A stretch of DNA of 64,000 bases from Zanthoxylum bungeanum. Taxonomy: Eukaryota > Streptophyta > Magnoliopsida > Sapindales > Rutaceae. Under the pieces are notes generated by a model. The model had not been told where the DNA came from. It did no database searches and worked only from the letters and a program-made list of their open reading frames with translations. The position numbers and the translations under genes are program-made. This document shows positions 35,605 to 48,913 of the stretch, piece by piece. The DNA lies in NCBI GenBank assembly GCA_019454045.1, contig SKCR01015066.1:24265-88264 (forward strand). The letters run 5' to 3'. The stretch's first letter is position 1. Each line of letters begins with the position of its first letter.

Positions 35605-36788
35605 ATCTTTAAAAATAAAATTAAATTAAGTCATTTTCATAGGGATCACGGTTGCATTTAGCGTAGGAAACAAGCCTTTAAACCCCTAGGTGTCCCTAGT
35701 GAACGAGTTGTAGTCTCGTGAGGGCTTACAGTGGCGATACCCACAAACGTCAATCAAATGTAAAATCAAACATACAAAACAAGTTGGTGAAGTGAAATTC
35801 TTATCCAAGTTAATAATTGTTTTCTTTCTTTCTAAATTACTAAATAAGTAAATTCTTCGATTATTATCATTCTCCATATACACAACCAACGCATTGTGCC
35901 CAAAACATTCATAAGTATAGTTGAAAAGAGAGTAATATTGTTGTCCTAAAGTTATATCAGAATTCACACCTTTTTGGCAATAGATCTTTTTCTGATTTTT
36001 TTTCATATGACATCTTCAATCCATGTAGCGAGCTTTGAGCCAGTGACTCCCAAACCAGTTGGCTTTAGGGCATTAGGTGTTAAGACACCCCTATGGACTT
36101 AATCACTCGGATCTCAAATGTTAAAAGTTCCACCGTTTTACTCGAACAACCACTGCTTACTGAGGCAAGATGTCTGGTTACTAAGTAGAAACTTTATTAT
36201 TATTAACTCAGGCTTTTCCGTTTGACGCGAACAATCACTGCTTACTGAGGCAATATGTCCGGTTACTAGGTAAGAGCATGGTTAATTATTTATATACATG
36301 ATTTTTTTTATTTATTATTATTTTTTTAATTTCATCGCTTTGAGATGCTTCCTCCATTTAAACTAGAGCACTAAATATTACAAACTTTTCACTTACATCT
36401 CATGTCCGTATGTTACCATGCATGTTGATAATATCTATCAACTGAGCATATGAAGATCCAATTTAGTCAGTATTATGGAGAATTCACAAATTTAAATAAT
36501 TCAAAAGGAAATAAACAAAAATTAACTTGTTACGAAATAGGTTGAGATATGTCTCAGGAGTGGAAATTCCTTACACAGCTATCTCAAACACCATTCCACC
36601 TGGTTAGTCAAGTTTAAAACATAAGAAAAAAATTTATTTTTATTTTTATTTTTTGAAATTTTTTGAATTTTTATCTAAAAACCAAGCAAAAAAACAACAC
36701 TAAAAAAAAAAAATAAGATACTAGTCAACTATTCCCCTCCCCGAAACCTAATTGAGACATTATCCCCAATGTCTAAAAAGAAGAAGAA
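35605..36788. mobile_element. Repeat element family G, copy 2, continuation
   Basis: Resumes the sequence interrupted by element C. No supported gene. It holds long A/T homopolymer-rich stretches (36300-36330, 36630-36715) and a short direct repeat (next entry). A 106-residue minus-strand frame at 35686-36006 lacks any recognised domain. Confidence 0.45.
36145..36274. repeat. Direct repeat, two copies about 80 bp apart
   Basis: 'cactgcttactgaggcaa' followed by 'atgtc(t/c)ggttacta(a/g)gta' occurs near 36151 and again near 36231. Confidence 0.8.
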
Positions 36789-36793
36789 GAGTT

Positions 36794-38778
36794 TGTTGGA
36801 CAATTATGACCCATATCATCACTATTTGTACAGATCATGGTGTTGTTGTACAAATTAACTATGTGACAAATGAAATTGCTCTTTTATCATTTGTAATTAG
36901 ATTACCGGGATATATAAATGATAAAAGTCCATATGATTAGTTCTGGATTGAGATGATATGAGACAATATCAATCCACGAAGGTTTAGTCATTAAAACATC
37001 CCTAGTCGGAGTATTATCGAGATTGGACATCGATAATGCGGAATAGACTAGTATTACAGTTGTGCGTGTTATGGGAGCATAACAACATAGTTCTCATATA
37101 TTTGGGTATAAGATACTCATGCAAGTGTGATAGGAGGTTGTGTTTACCGATGGTACAGAAACAGCTTCGCTCTGGATAGACCCCAAAGAATTTCATTGGT
37201 TGTATGACTATGTGTCTATGGAAATCCGAATCAGGGTATGTGTATTTGGTCTTAACCTGAGACTTGCACCGCTAATACTTGCGACAATCAATATACTTTG
37301 GTTTTGGTCGTCCAGGGCTTTAACCGGTTCTGTGTACGCCTCTTCTGGGTATATTAAGAATCGTAGTGTATTGGGTTTGATGTCAAGATGGAAGTATCAC
37401 TCCAGTCATAGTGGAGATGATGATAACATAGGATACAAAACTGATGCTCTTATATGCTGCAGCTATCGGGATATTATGACTAGGTCATGTTTATCCGATT
37501 ATAGAGACTAGTTACCAGAGATCCGATATGTGCTTCGTATGGGGCAGACACAATTCCAGCCCCAGGTCTAACACGTGACATCCGATACTGGATCACAATA
37601 CGCAATACTATGTATACTACGCCTGATATAGATCACATATTCCTTTAAGAATATTTCTGGAGAATTGGGTAGGCACGGTGCTTTGCTAGAAGCCAACCAT
37701 GTCTTGTAAATCGGTAAAAATATAGTACTAGGTACGTACGTGTTCGGATAGTCCGACGACCGGATTTACTGCCAACATATCCGGGGATCTCATGGTCGCT
37801 TCCCGAAGATTCACCGATGACGTATGACTCGCACATTATTAATCTGGGATTAATTCTAAGAGAGAGGGAAAATTAATCTAGGATTAATTACAGAGATATT
37901 TTATCTGGGATAAAATATTATTTAAGAGAGAGAACGATTAATTTGGAATTAATCGATAAAATAATATATTCGATATATTATACGAAATTAGATTTCGATG
38001 CGGAATTAAAATTAGATTTTAATTCGGGCGAACGAGTTAATTTAGAATTAATTCGTAAGCGACGTGAATAGTAATTTTTTAGGCATAATTATTTAATTAA
38101 ATTTGATTTAATTACGTCGGAACGGAAAATTCGTTAATTCGGAATTAGCAAACCCGAGCCCGGGATTGTTTGCGGGCCCACTCGTATTTCGAATTCAAGT
38201 GCGGCCCACAAGTCACATCAAGCGTCACATCATTAGTCATTCTTGTGATGTAAGTCACATCACTTTGAGTGATGTGATGGTTGTCACTTGTGATTGATGG
38301 TGGTGGTTGGAAGGCTTAAATGCCTTGTACCTTTTTTGAATTTGGTATATCATTTAATTGATTTTTGAAATCAATTACAACCAACACTTGACATCTTCAT
38401 CTCTTTCTTCTCTCAATACTTTCGGCCAAGGGCCAATTTTTCTCTCTTGTTTTTCCTTTTGCCGTGAATCACACAAGGGAAAATTTGAAGATTTGTTGCA
38501 AATTTTCACAAGTGCTAGCACACATTAGGAGTCATACAAAAGTGATAGGGAAACCCATTCATGAGCATGGAATCCTTACTCAAAGCTTGGAGCTTGAAGA
38601 ACACAAATGGAGTACAAATGGATGCCAATGCCGAAAACTTCAAGGAAGGAGCAAATTGTTTTTGTGTTCATCGCATCAAAATCCGATCATTGTAAGTATG
38701 ATTCCGCCATACTTTTTTATTGTATTCACATTGATTTCATTGCTTGATTGATCTTGGGACTATAGTAGAAACCCAACA
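36794..38778 (+). mobile_element. Solo LTR B2 (Copia family B)
   Basis: 1985 bp from TGTTGGACAATTATGACCC to ACCCAACA, flanked by the target duplication GAGTT (36789-36793 and 38779-38783). The hairpin at 37067-37084 reads TGTTATG / CATAACA where B1 has CGTTGTG / CACAACG, which means two base pairs changed on both sides. Frames such as 37140-37511 are remnants of LTR sequence and not genes. Confidence 0.95.
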
Positions 38779-38783
38779 GAGTT

Positions 38784-38915
38784 TAGAAGATAGTACCTGG
38801 TTAGCGTGGAATTCTACATTAAAAAAGAAAATTAAAGGTTAAGATCCATATTTATCTGACGCTTCTTACCACGATCATTATCGGACCAGTTAATCTTAGA
38901 TAAGATAGGGTCAAT
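38784..38915. other. Short remainder beside the LOG pseudogene
   Basis: Continues the repeat DNA interrupted by B2 ('gagtttagaagatagtacctgg'). No gene is seen. It could be the end of family G or the downstream flank of the pseudogene. Confidence 0.4.
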
Positions 38916-39370
38916 TTATGGTTCAAATGCTAAAAGTTGGTCAATTAAATCATGCGCTATTCTGGCAGTGAAGATGATATCTTTTACAGGTTTTGAAATG
39001 AACCCATTTCTCCGGGCATCATCAAGAAATACACAAAGAAAGTCATAAAATCCATCAACATTAAATAGTCCAATTGGTTTCTGGTGTATGTTCAAGTTTG
39101 CCCAAGATAGCACTGTAAAAATTTCCTCTATTGTGCCCAAGCCACCTGGCAAAACAATAAAAGCATCAATACGGTTAATCATTTCAGCAAGTCGTTCGGC
39201 ATACCTGGCACGATGCATTCCTCCTCGTTTGATTGTCCGATAAGATTCGCATCTGCCAAAGGTTTTGGGATGATTCCCAAAACTTGACTTTCTCCTTCCT
39301 GTAAAGCCTTTGAAACGTACCCCATTAGTCCAAGATTGCCACCGCCATATACTAAGTGCATATTCAAATT
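38916..39370 (-). pseudogene. LOG-family (cytokinin riboside 5'-monophosphate phosphoribohydrolase) pseudogene, 5'-truncated
   Basis: The minus strand encodes the C-terminal two-thirds of a LOG-like protein. It starts near LVYGGGNLGLMG (39355), then GIIPKPLAD, then after a frame change the family signature PGGLGTIEE (about 39150), then NIHQKPIGLFNVDGFYDFL and the C-terminus ending LIDQLLAFEP and a stop at 38916. LOG enzymes release active cytokinin bases from nucleotides, and PGGxGTxEE is their catalytic/nucleotide-binding signature. One base is missing near 39205-39210: the part before it and the part after it read in different frames. The N-terminal third is absent. The remainder is uninterrupted although plant LOG genes usually have several introns, so a processed or captured copy is possible (inference). 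Its neighbours are a LINE on the same strand and repeat debris. Confidence 0.85.
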
Positions 39371-39410
39371 GGTGTGTGAGAGAAGTCAGAATTTCGTAAA
39401 TGTATAGCAT

Positions 39411-39984
39411 ATTATGGAACCCATAATATAATTTTACAGTAATGTCGAATAGATCACAGTGAGTGAGTTATCAGAGTGTAATATATATGTATGGCCGTCA
39501 TATGGAGATGAGATTTATAAAGTCTGTGTGTATTTACATGCATGTGTTTATTGTTTATGTTTTTATAGTTTACTTGATATTCACTTGAGGTGTGAGATAC
39601 TTACTGAGATTTATAGCTCACATAATAACAGTTTGTTAGTTTTCAAGTTTTACGATGGACTCGATGAACCCATAGAGTTCTAGAGAAGACTTTGAAGATC
39701 GCATATCGCCCCAATTGTAGTCGTACATGTCATAGAGTCTTTCTGTAGTCCTGGTTGAGTTTTGGGTTTTCACTACCCTAATTGTAATGTATTCATTATG
39801 TATTAAACTCACGTACGGAGCATGTTATTGTATAGTTATGATTTGAGCTACCGGCCAGAGGCCGTTTTGTATTTTGAACTATGGTTGGGTGTATATATAT
39901 GTTTACAGGTCACCCAGATGTTCTGGATTAGATCCAAGTTTCATGATTTTTAGCAGAGGTCATACTGAGATTTTAACAGAATTA
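39411..39984. other. No gene; possible old LTR remnant
   Basis: Non-coding. 'gtgagatacttactgagatttatagctcac' type sequence near 39591-39620 resembles motifs in plant Gypsy LTRs, but no ends, primer site or target duplication can be seen. Confidence 0.3.
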
Positions 39985-42131
39985 GAGGCTTATGTAGATG
40001 GGCTCCATCTGTCTCTTGTCGGTAGCATCCTGGTGCAGGCGAGTTGTTATATTAAACTTTCCTAAAGAATGAGCAAAAACATTACAAGTTCTAGAGGTGT
40101 AGATGCATTGGAAACCTTGGAAGTGCCTACATGCTTCACCAATCTCAGCGATTACTCGTACCACTTCTGTAATGTGCTACACTTGTTGTTTATCAGATCA
40201 ATAACTTCATGCGCATCAGATTCCACCACCATTGAGTTCAGACATTCCTTTTCTACTAATTACAGTCCCCAGCTTGCAGCCCCAGCTACTGTATAAGTCA
40301 CATCCCCACTGAATTTTGAAGTTTTAATGGCTATCGCTTTAAAATTACCATTCCAGTTTCTAATAATAGCCCCCAGACTACATAATTTTTTATCTAAATC
40401 GGTGGTCGCATCAATATTTATCTTTTACCACCCAAATGAGGGGTTCCATGATTTCATAACAGCTACATCTTCCTTTGGGTTACAAGCTATGTCCAACCAC
40501 TTTAATCTACTATAAGAATATACCATAGCCTCTGCTCTTGTGACTACTCCCCATGGCTGTTCTATTTTTCCTTCAAAGATGCTTGTGTTTCTAGCATGCC
40601 ATATTGCCAAGAAAATGGCCTTAATCTTTTCCAGCAGTCTTACTGTGATTTCTGGAAAATCATTATAGGATAGTCAAAAAATCTTGGCACGAAGCATCTT
40701 AAATACTCTAAGCATAGGGGGTAACTTTCCAAAACTTCTTTGTTGTCTTGTAGTTTAGAAGTACATAAGTAGTACGCTCCATTCCAAATTTACATAGCAT
40801 ACATATAAACTCTTGCAGAATATTCTTCTTCTGAAGATTTATTGCAGTTGGCAGTAGATTTTTGGCAGCTCTCCTTCAGAAGATCTTAATCGTTTTGGGG
40901 ATATTAAGAGTCCAGATGATGCGCCATTTATTGCTATTTGATATAGACTCACTTGAAGAATAAAGATACTTTATCTGAAGAGCCAGTTGATACCGACTTT
41001 TAACCAAGTATTGGCCCTTCTTGTCACACTTTTAAATTAAATTATCTAGCATTGGGCTTCTTGGAAGAGGGATCTCCATTATTGCTTTTGTGTCTACATC
41101 TATAAACCTTTTCTTATGAGCCTTTCATTCGATATATTATGAGTTAGAATATCAGCAACCGTAGTGTCCTGAGGTAAGTCTAGTTCCAAAATTGGTCAGA
41201 AAGTTGATAGTCTGGGGATCCAATTGTCCATATTTATCATCACTTGATTCCCATTATCAATTCTCTATCTATACCCTATGTTGAGATCTTGCTTCCCCAC
41301 AAAATACTTCTCAATATAAAACAAGGATTGGAGCCCACCTTGGCATTCATAAAATCAGAGTGCTCATAATATCTCGCCTTTAAAACGCAAGTAGCTAGTG
41401 ATTCTAGGAACTGAATTACTCTCCACCCCTACTTGCAGCAAATGCTTAATTGAAATGAGATAATTCTCTAAAGCTGAGACCTCATCTACTTTTTGCTTGA
41501 CTTAATCTCTCCCACATTGCCCAATGAATGCTTCTTTTCTCTTCGCTTGATCCCCACCAAAAACCCGCAATAGCTATCTGGATATCCTCACAAATCCCCA
41601 TGGGTAGCTTAAAAACACTCATTGCAAAAGCTGGTACTGCTTATGCTACTACCTTTATAAGAATCTTCTTACCTCCACTTGAGAAGAATGTATGCTGCCA
41701 TCCGGTTATTTTGTTGAGTACTCTAAGTTTGACATCATTGAAAAAAATCTTCTTTCTCCTGCCAATCATGGATAGTAGTCCAAGGTATTTCTCATGCTTA
41801 GATACCATCTTTAGCCGGAAAATATTTTTGAGTGCTTCATTATGTCTCTCCTGAGTGTTGGTACTGAAAACATTGAGGACTTCTCATAATTAAACACTTA
41901 CTCTGATGCCTTTACATAGCGATCAAAAATGGACTTAAAATGTATGCAACCTTCAACTGAGGCTCTCAAAAATATAAGGCTATCATCAGCAAAATGAATG
42001 TGGAAATTATAATGTTACTGTCGAATCTTAACCCGTGTACAAACCTTTATTGCTATGCCTACAACAACATGTTGGAGAAAGCCTCTGCATAAATAATGAA
42101 AAAATATGAAGACAAATGATATCCTTGTCTC
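39985..42131 (-). pseudogene. LINE (L1-type non-LTR retrotransposon), 3' part of ORF2, degenerate
   Basis: On the minus strand, reading from high to low coordinates: the RT motif block RQG..LSSYFFIIYAEAFSN at 42131-42060, HFADDSLIF (the catalytic FADD block) near 41975, the region with WRVIQFLESLVAYVLKARYY near 41395, an AIWHARNTSIFEGK block near 40600, and a C-terminal RNase H trace (YTSRTCNVFAHSLGKF) near 40085. All lie in the order usual for plant LINE ORF2, with many stops and frameshifts. The 5' part continues at 63124-64000. The two halves were separated by element D, whose GTCTC target duplication lies in this frame at the RQG block. Confidence 0.88.
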
Positions 42132-45100
42132 TGTTGGGTTTCAGGCAATGGGCGCGACGGAAGCGCGGTTCGGGCGAAATTATAATTTTATAACTTTTTC
42201 AATTACCGAATAAATTATTCAATATCTAATATGAATAATTTATTCATATTTCACCTAAACCTATTTATTCGATATCAAATAACGACATAAATGTATATGA
42301 AACATCACGAAATATTTACGAAAAATATTTTTCCGTAAAATGACCCAAAACGCATTTTTGACAAAACCGACCACCCAACACTTATGGGGACTGCTCAGGT
42401 CAACCCCAATAGTGTTTGGACAGCCGTCACCCGGTTGGCTCAAAAGTCACCCGGTAACGCCGTTTTTGGCCGTTTTCGCTTATTTCAACTCCGAAACACT
42501 TTTCGGCAATTGTTCCAACTCCCAAAATACATCATTACATTCACAAGATAAAAATTACATCACAAAATCAAAATCATTTCCAGGTCTGAAATAGAAAACG
42601 AAATTGCCCATTTTTCATGCTTTAAATCCAAATTTTCAACATTAATCAAATTAATCTCAACACCAAATCAAGTCACCACATATGAACAACCCCAAAATAA
42701 TACTAGGTGTCACAAGAGTGGTCATAACACCCTAGAATAGCAACTCATCATCAAATGATTAATTTGGATATAAATTACACTAATTTCACCCAAATCTACT
42801 TTACACATGCATTTCACTTCCATCTCCATCATCCACAAACAAAAGCCCCAAAATTTCAGATTTAAAGGAACCCTAGAACTATTCTATGAATTCAAGAAAA
42901 CAAGAAACAAATTTCTAAGCTTGGGTTATAGAAGAGTACCTTTTAATCTCTTGATTTCCAAGCCTTTTTTCTTGAATTTTTCCATTATTTCTTTATGGAT
43001 TTGATGAAACAAACCCTAGGCTTTTCTTCCTTTCATTTTCGGCCATGGATTTGTAATTAGGAAGATGATAAAAAAAAATTAATTTATTTCTTACATGAAC
43101 GACTTAGTCAAGGCTATTTTGGTCAATTTGTGTTTTTAATTTCATTAAATTAAAAACAAAATAAAATAAGCTTTAAGTTTGTCAAAATCTAATTTGCACA
43201 CTTAAGCTTATTAAATCATGCCATGTGTTCCAATAATAATTGGACAAATTCCGTAACAATTATGGAAAAAGTTTATTAATTAATCATTTAAATATTTAAC
43301 AATTAAATATCCAAATAATCAATTAATGTAATTATTATTATATATGTATTTTATATACAATAAATAACAAATACATATATTTATGGCATGTGTCAAAATC
43401 TCATTTGACGAATAATTAATGTGTATCTAATGGTATTATGTATCAATTACAAATACACAATAATTATTAAATGACCAAAAATACCTCTAATGCATGTGTT
43501 ATCGTTTAACTGATTAAACGATTCGAATTAACTCATTTAATCCTTTGAAGTATTATGAATAATCCGTATTATTCATATCGCATTGCCCAAGTGCTCAACG
43601 AGTACAATTCATATTGTGGGACTCTCTAAGTTTAGGTTTATCCGTCACGAAATCCAATTTCGTGTCCATAATCCACCCACTAATGGATTATGACGACCAT
43701 GGATAATCTCGCTAAACTGTACAAGCCGAGGTATTGCATACGTATAATCCCTCCGTCACAGGCTATCCATATTATACCTGAGATATAGATGAGAACGTCA
43801 AATTCGTTCGGTATAATATACTCGACTTTCAATTTACGATCTCTAAATAACACTCGAAACTGATTTTTGAAGTTATACCTGTTGGGTCTCTAAGATCATT
43901 CCCAACAATGGTATCATGAGCCTATATAAGCATGAAACATGTGAATACTCAAAGTTAAGTTGCAGAAAATATACTCACTTTGATCGGTTCGTTGGATGTG
44001 TTGATAAAAAAACTTTTGCTTCATTTGAAGTGCTCCAAACTCCTCTTTGAATGGTTGTATGTTGAGCTCCAAGCTTGGTGAATGAGATTCCAAACTCAAA
44101 GGATGTTTCTCTATCACCTATGTATGATTCTTTAAGTGCTAGCTTTGGAAAACTTTTGCAACAAAATCTTCCCTTCTGCCTTGGTGGTTCATGACAATGA
44201 GAGAATATGGAGAGGAGAGAGTTTTGGTTTTTTTTTTTTATATTTTGATTTCTAAAATCAATTACCAACATTCAAAAGTCAAACTCAAATTTTGGTATAT
44301 GCTTTACCAAAAGGCTAAGCAAAGTTTTGGAGGGAAAATAGCATTTAATGCCTTCAACTACTCCCATAAATCAACTTTGACACTTGATAGACAAGTGATG
44401 TAAGTTGTGATGTGACTTGTGGGCCTCACTTTAATTCAAAATCTGAGTGGGCCCGCAAACACATTCCGGGCTCGGGTTCGTTAATTTCGAATTAACGAAT
44501 TTTACGTTGCCACTTAATTAAATCAAATTTAATTAAATAATAATGCCTCGCAAAATTATTATTAAAGTCGCCCGCGAATTAATTCTAAATTAATTCGTTC
44601 GCCCGAATTAAAATCCAATTTTAATTCCGTTATGAAATCTAATTTCATTTTATATATCGAATATAAAATTTTATCGATTAATTCCGAATTAATCGTTCTT
44701 TCTCTTTTATTGAATTTTATCCTAGATAAAATCTTTCCGCAATTAATCCTAGATTAATTTTTTGTTCGAGTCATACGTCATCGATGAATCTTCGGGAAGC
44801 GACCCATGAGATCCCTGGATATGTTGGCAGTAAATCCGATCGTCGGACTATTCGAACACGTGCGTACCTCATACCATATTTTTACCGATTTACAAGACAT
44901 GGTTGGCTTCTAGCAAAGCACCGTGCCTACCCAATTCTTTAGAAATATTCTTTAAGGAATATATAATCTTTATCAGGCATAGTATATGTAGTATTGCGTA
45001 TTGCGATCCTGTATCAGATGTCACATGCAAGGCCTGGGGCTAGAATAGTGTCTGCCCCGTACGAAGCATATATCGGATCACAAACAACTAGTCTCTATAA

Positions 45101-46558
45101 TCGGATAATCATGACCTTGTCATATTATCCCGATAGTTGCAACATAATAGAGAACCAGCTCTGTATCCATGCGTGATCATCATCTCCATATGACTGAAGT
45201 GATACTTCCGTCTTGACATCACACTCAATACACTACGATTCTCAATAAACCCTGAAGAGGCGTACACAGAACCTGTTAAAGTCCCGGACGACCAAAACCA
45301 AAGCGTATTGATTGTCGCAAGTACTAGCGATGCAAGTCTGAGGTTAAGACCAAATACACTACCCTGATGCAGATTCCCATAGACACATAGTCATACTACC
45401 AATGAGATTATGATGGGTCTATCCAGAGCGAAGCTGTTTCCGTACCATCGGTAAACACAACCTCCTATCACACTTGCATAAGCATCCAATACTTAAATAT
45501 ATGAGAACTATACTGTTGCGCTTCCATAACACGCACAAGTGTAATACTAGTTTATTCTGCATTATCGATGTCCAGTCTCGATAATACTATGACTAGGGAT
45601 ATTTAATGATTAAACCCTTGTGGATTGATATTATCTCATATCTTATAATCCGAAACTAATCATAAGGACTTTTATCATTTATATATTCAAGTAATCTAAT
45701 TACAAAATGATAAAATAGCAATTTCCATTGTCACATAGTTAATTTGTACAAAAACCACATTGTCTTTTACAAATAGTGACGTTATGGGTCATAATTGTCC
45801 AACAATACCACGACCATGGATTTACTAGATCGTAAACACGTGCTGATGTCTATGCCCTGTACACAGGACTGACAGATCCTATCTTTATACACACTGGATA
45901 TCATGAGCATCAGTCCACACCCAACGAACAGGCGGAGGTCTGATCATAAATAGATCGTTGACGTGACCGCCATCAAAGTGTGGAGGATAACTCATATATC
46001 CCATTGTGGTATCTCAAGTCAAAGGACCATTATGCTCGCTCAACTCGTGAAGATTCCTATGGACGTTGGTGTACCATCTATTAGGAAATCTTCAGTGAGT
46101 CGTTCGGTGTCTTATCAAATAAACACCTACATGTCTATATGAGTCTCCCGAGACTCATGGTTCATTGGGATAAACCATCGGACCAATTCACGATATACGA
46201 CATGTACTGGTCTCAGCGGATTTTACTAACCGACCCGTGTTAGTAAATCTTGACCAGGAACTTTATTTAAGGATATACATCTTATAGTGCGCTTCCCAAT
46301 GTCAATTACAAACTATGTTGTAACTGCACACTATATTGTAAATCCTAGGGTCTTTGTCTAATATACACGTATCACTGAACCAAATTCAGTTTCGATCTAA
46401 TCAAAATCAGATATCTAATCGTAATTAGATCGAATAAGTGTATAAAAGACAAGGGTGCTACCATTAAATTAGTAATATTATGGAAAATAGAATTGCTCGT
46501 ATTTATGAATCAGATATAAATACGATCCGGATTGGCACTCTGAGCACCAACCCTAACA
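42132..46558 (-). repeat. 3' LTR of element D, split by B3
   Basis: On the minus strand it begins TGTTAGGGTTGGTGCTCAG (46558) and ends CCCAACA (42132). The inserted B3 (43880-45804) and its ATACC duplication account for its excess over the 5' LTR. The purine tract 'gagcaagtgggagaaa' lies just before it on the minus strand. Confidence 0.9.
43880..45804 (-). mobile_element. Solo LTR B3 (Copia family B), inverted, with a small internal inversion
   Basis: 1925 bp, TG...CA ends, flanked by ATACC (43875-43879 and 45805-45809). The uninterrupted target is visible in the 5' LTR of D at 62390 ('gttataccacgac'). Near its left end, 43901-43937 reads CCCAACAATGGTATCATGAGCC plus about 15 bases in the opposite orientation. 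This is a family B LTR end joined to primer site and leader start, which the other B LTRs lack at this place. Confidence 0.93.
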
Positions 46559-48913
46559 ATTTCTCCCACTTGCTCTAGTGCCAATCCACGGTATCCTATA
46601 CACATCTTAATGTGTATCACATACTCATGGCCCTTAAGAGCTCACCTTGCACTCAAAAGGTAGGCAACAACAAGTAAGCCCACTTAACAAATCGAGTCTG
46701 TCCTACAAACCCAACCGTTTTCCTTAGCCAGCATCATTCATATTCTGCAAAATCCAAATTCTACATTAATATGACTCAGACGATATATCAGTATTGTGCT
46801 ATAGCTACTGAGTAGTCTATATATTTAGAAATCAAATCCAAATACTATGAGACAACCGAAAGCACTACACTAATATAAAAACTTCTAATCTATAGGGTCA
46901 CTATGCAACTTCCTAAGTCAATACTTCAAAAGTTACAACTGATTCTACTAGTTTAGTAGAATCAACAGTGACACTCCCACTGCATCTTTTCTGACTTTAT
47001 ATGACGTAGACCATCTAACGTCATAATTAGGATCAAAACTAATCCGACCTTATGGTTGCGGACAAAATTCTCCATGAATAAGAAACTCGTTCTTAATATC
47101 TCAAAGATCACAAAGAACATGTTTCAAGATCCATCATATGGTCTGTAGCATATCAAAATAACTCATAACAATTACGATTAAATTGATATCTTTAATCGCA
47201 CATAACATAGTATTCATTACGCCATCATCATATGATGCATAAGATTGATTAGACATTCCAATCAATCTCTCTTTCGAAAAAGGAACCATCCTTTACGAAA
47301 TATGAATACTATATATATATATAAAAGACATGTTAACTGTCAAACAGTTATACTAACTGTCATACAGATAGTCTTACTATGTCCTTTATTAGATCATATC
47401 TAATACGCGACTAATGAAAGTATCTCACAAGTCTCACTCACACTGCTCTCACGGAGAAAAGAAGACTTAGGATATATAATACTAGAAAGAAATTTGTACG
47501 CTCCCACTGATCCTACTGACAAATACGTATTCTCTATAATTCGATAAAACCAGACAATCTGATTGATATCAAAATCAGAGAACACAAATTTCCGGAAAGC
47601 TCATCTGAGTCTACAATAGGCTCCATAAGCTAGTATATCAAACAATGATCTTAGCAGAATACAAAATCTAGGGCCATTCTAGAATGAACTCTTCAAACAA
47701 AGAAACCGCAATGGATCTCTCATTCGAAGAAAACATTCAAGAATGCCACTTTGCATTCCTTAGCCAAAATACATAGTTTAATATCGACATTAACCAATAA
47801 ATCATTAATTGTTTAATTAGTGCGACTAAAGATAAGTTTTCTCAGAATCTACAATAGATCAGTGAGTATAACTTTTCTCACTGCCATACTATAAAGGTCA
47901 AACCTTTATCAAACTCATTTTGCTTTTGCTGCACAAACAATTTGCACAGTTTATGAACCATTCATAACGAAAGCCTAATCAAGTTCAAAATTTGATCGTA
48001 GTAAGCTATAAACAATTTTAGATCTATGGTTCAAATGTAATTTCCGAAATCGATATCAAATATCGTTCCCACTATAAGTTATATGATAACTTTTCTTCAA
48101 TAAGAAAAAAAAAGAATCATTAAGTATCGAATACTTTGTAAATGATTCTGACATCCTATTAAACTTATACGGAAGTGGTCTAAAGGTCTTTTCATCTTCT
48201 TAAATATGTAGTTCCATTATAGTTTATCATTCTTACATTTGACTTCACTAAGTCAAGTCTTTTCCGCAATCGTCAACATCCAATGTTAACCACCAAGTAA
48301 CAAAACAATTTTATTACCCGGGATCGTAGAAAAGATATTCTATCAAATAGAATACAATATTCCATTAAATAGAATAAATGATAAACCTTACTTGTACCTC
48401 CGAGGCACAAGTGCTTTCAATTATATAACAATTATACAAAAGAAAGTTTCAAATCTTAAACTTTTCAATATTCGAATTTCTACTATACATATCATATATG
48501 TAACTGTAGAAACGAATGAAACCTAAATTAAAGAGACAAAATTAGTATTACTGGAGCATAACCCTAAGAGTATTGAAATATAATTCGGTAATACCCAATA
48601 TCAACGAATCAAATCATATAAGATTCAATTACTCCCACTGACCAATTCCATCATAATAGAATCGCGGAAGTTTTAAATTGAGTAAGAATCACATTCATTA
48701 AATAACTTTAGAACTAATTGCCTTAAATAATATGTTTGACCATATCAAACACTTCGAATAATTCAAAGATTCACAATGAATTTCAAAGATATAGTTTTAA
48801 CACTTCAAATAGAATATTTTTGAACTATTCAAAATATTCTATTCGCGTTTTATCAAAAAACATATTGAAAGTTTCGAACAATTCAAGACATTCAACATAT
48901 TCTTATTAGAAAC
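46559..48913 (-). pseudogene. Vestigial pol of element D, 3' half
   Basis: Internal sequence between the 3' LTR and nested element B. It aligns inverted with C (about 30530-32982), for example 'cttgctctagtgccaatcc' near 46570 and the RNase H trace near 46970. Only short broken frames remain. Confidence 0.65.

Noticed and set aside
41528..41854. 108-residue plus-strand frame
   Set aside because: Antisense to recognisable LINE reverse transcriptase sequence.
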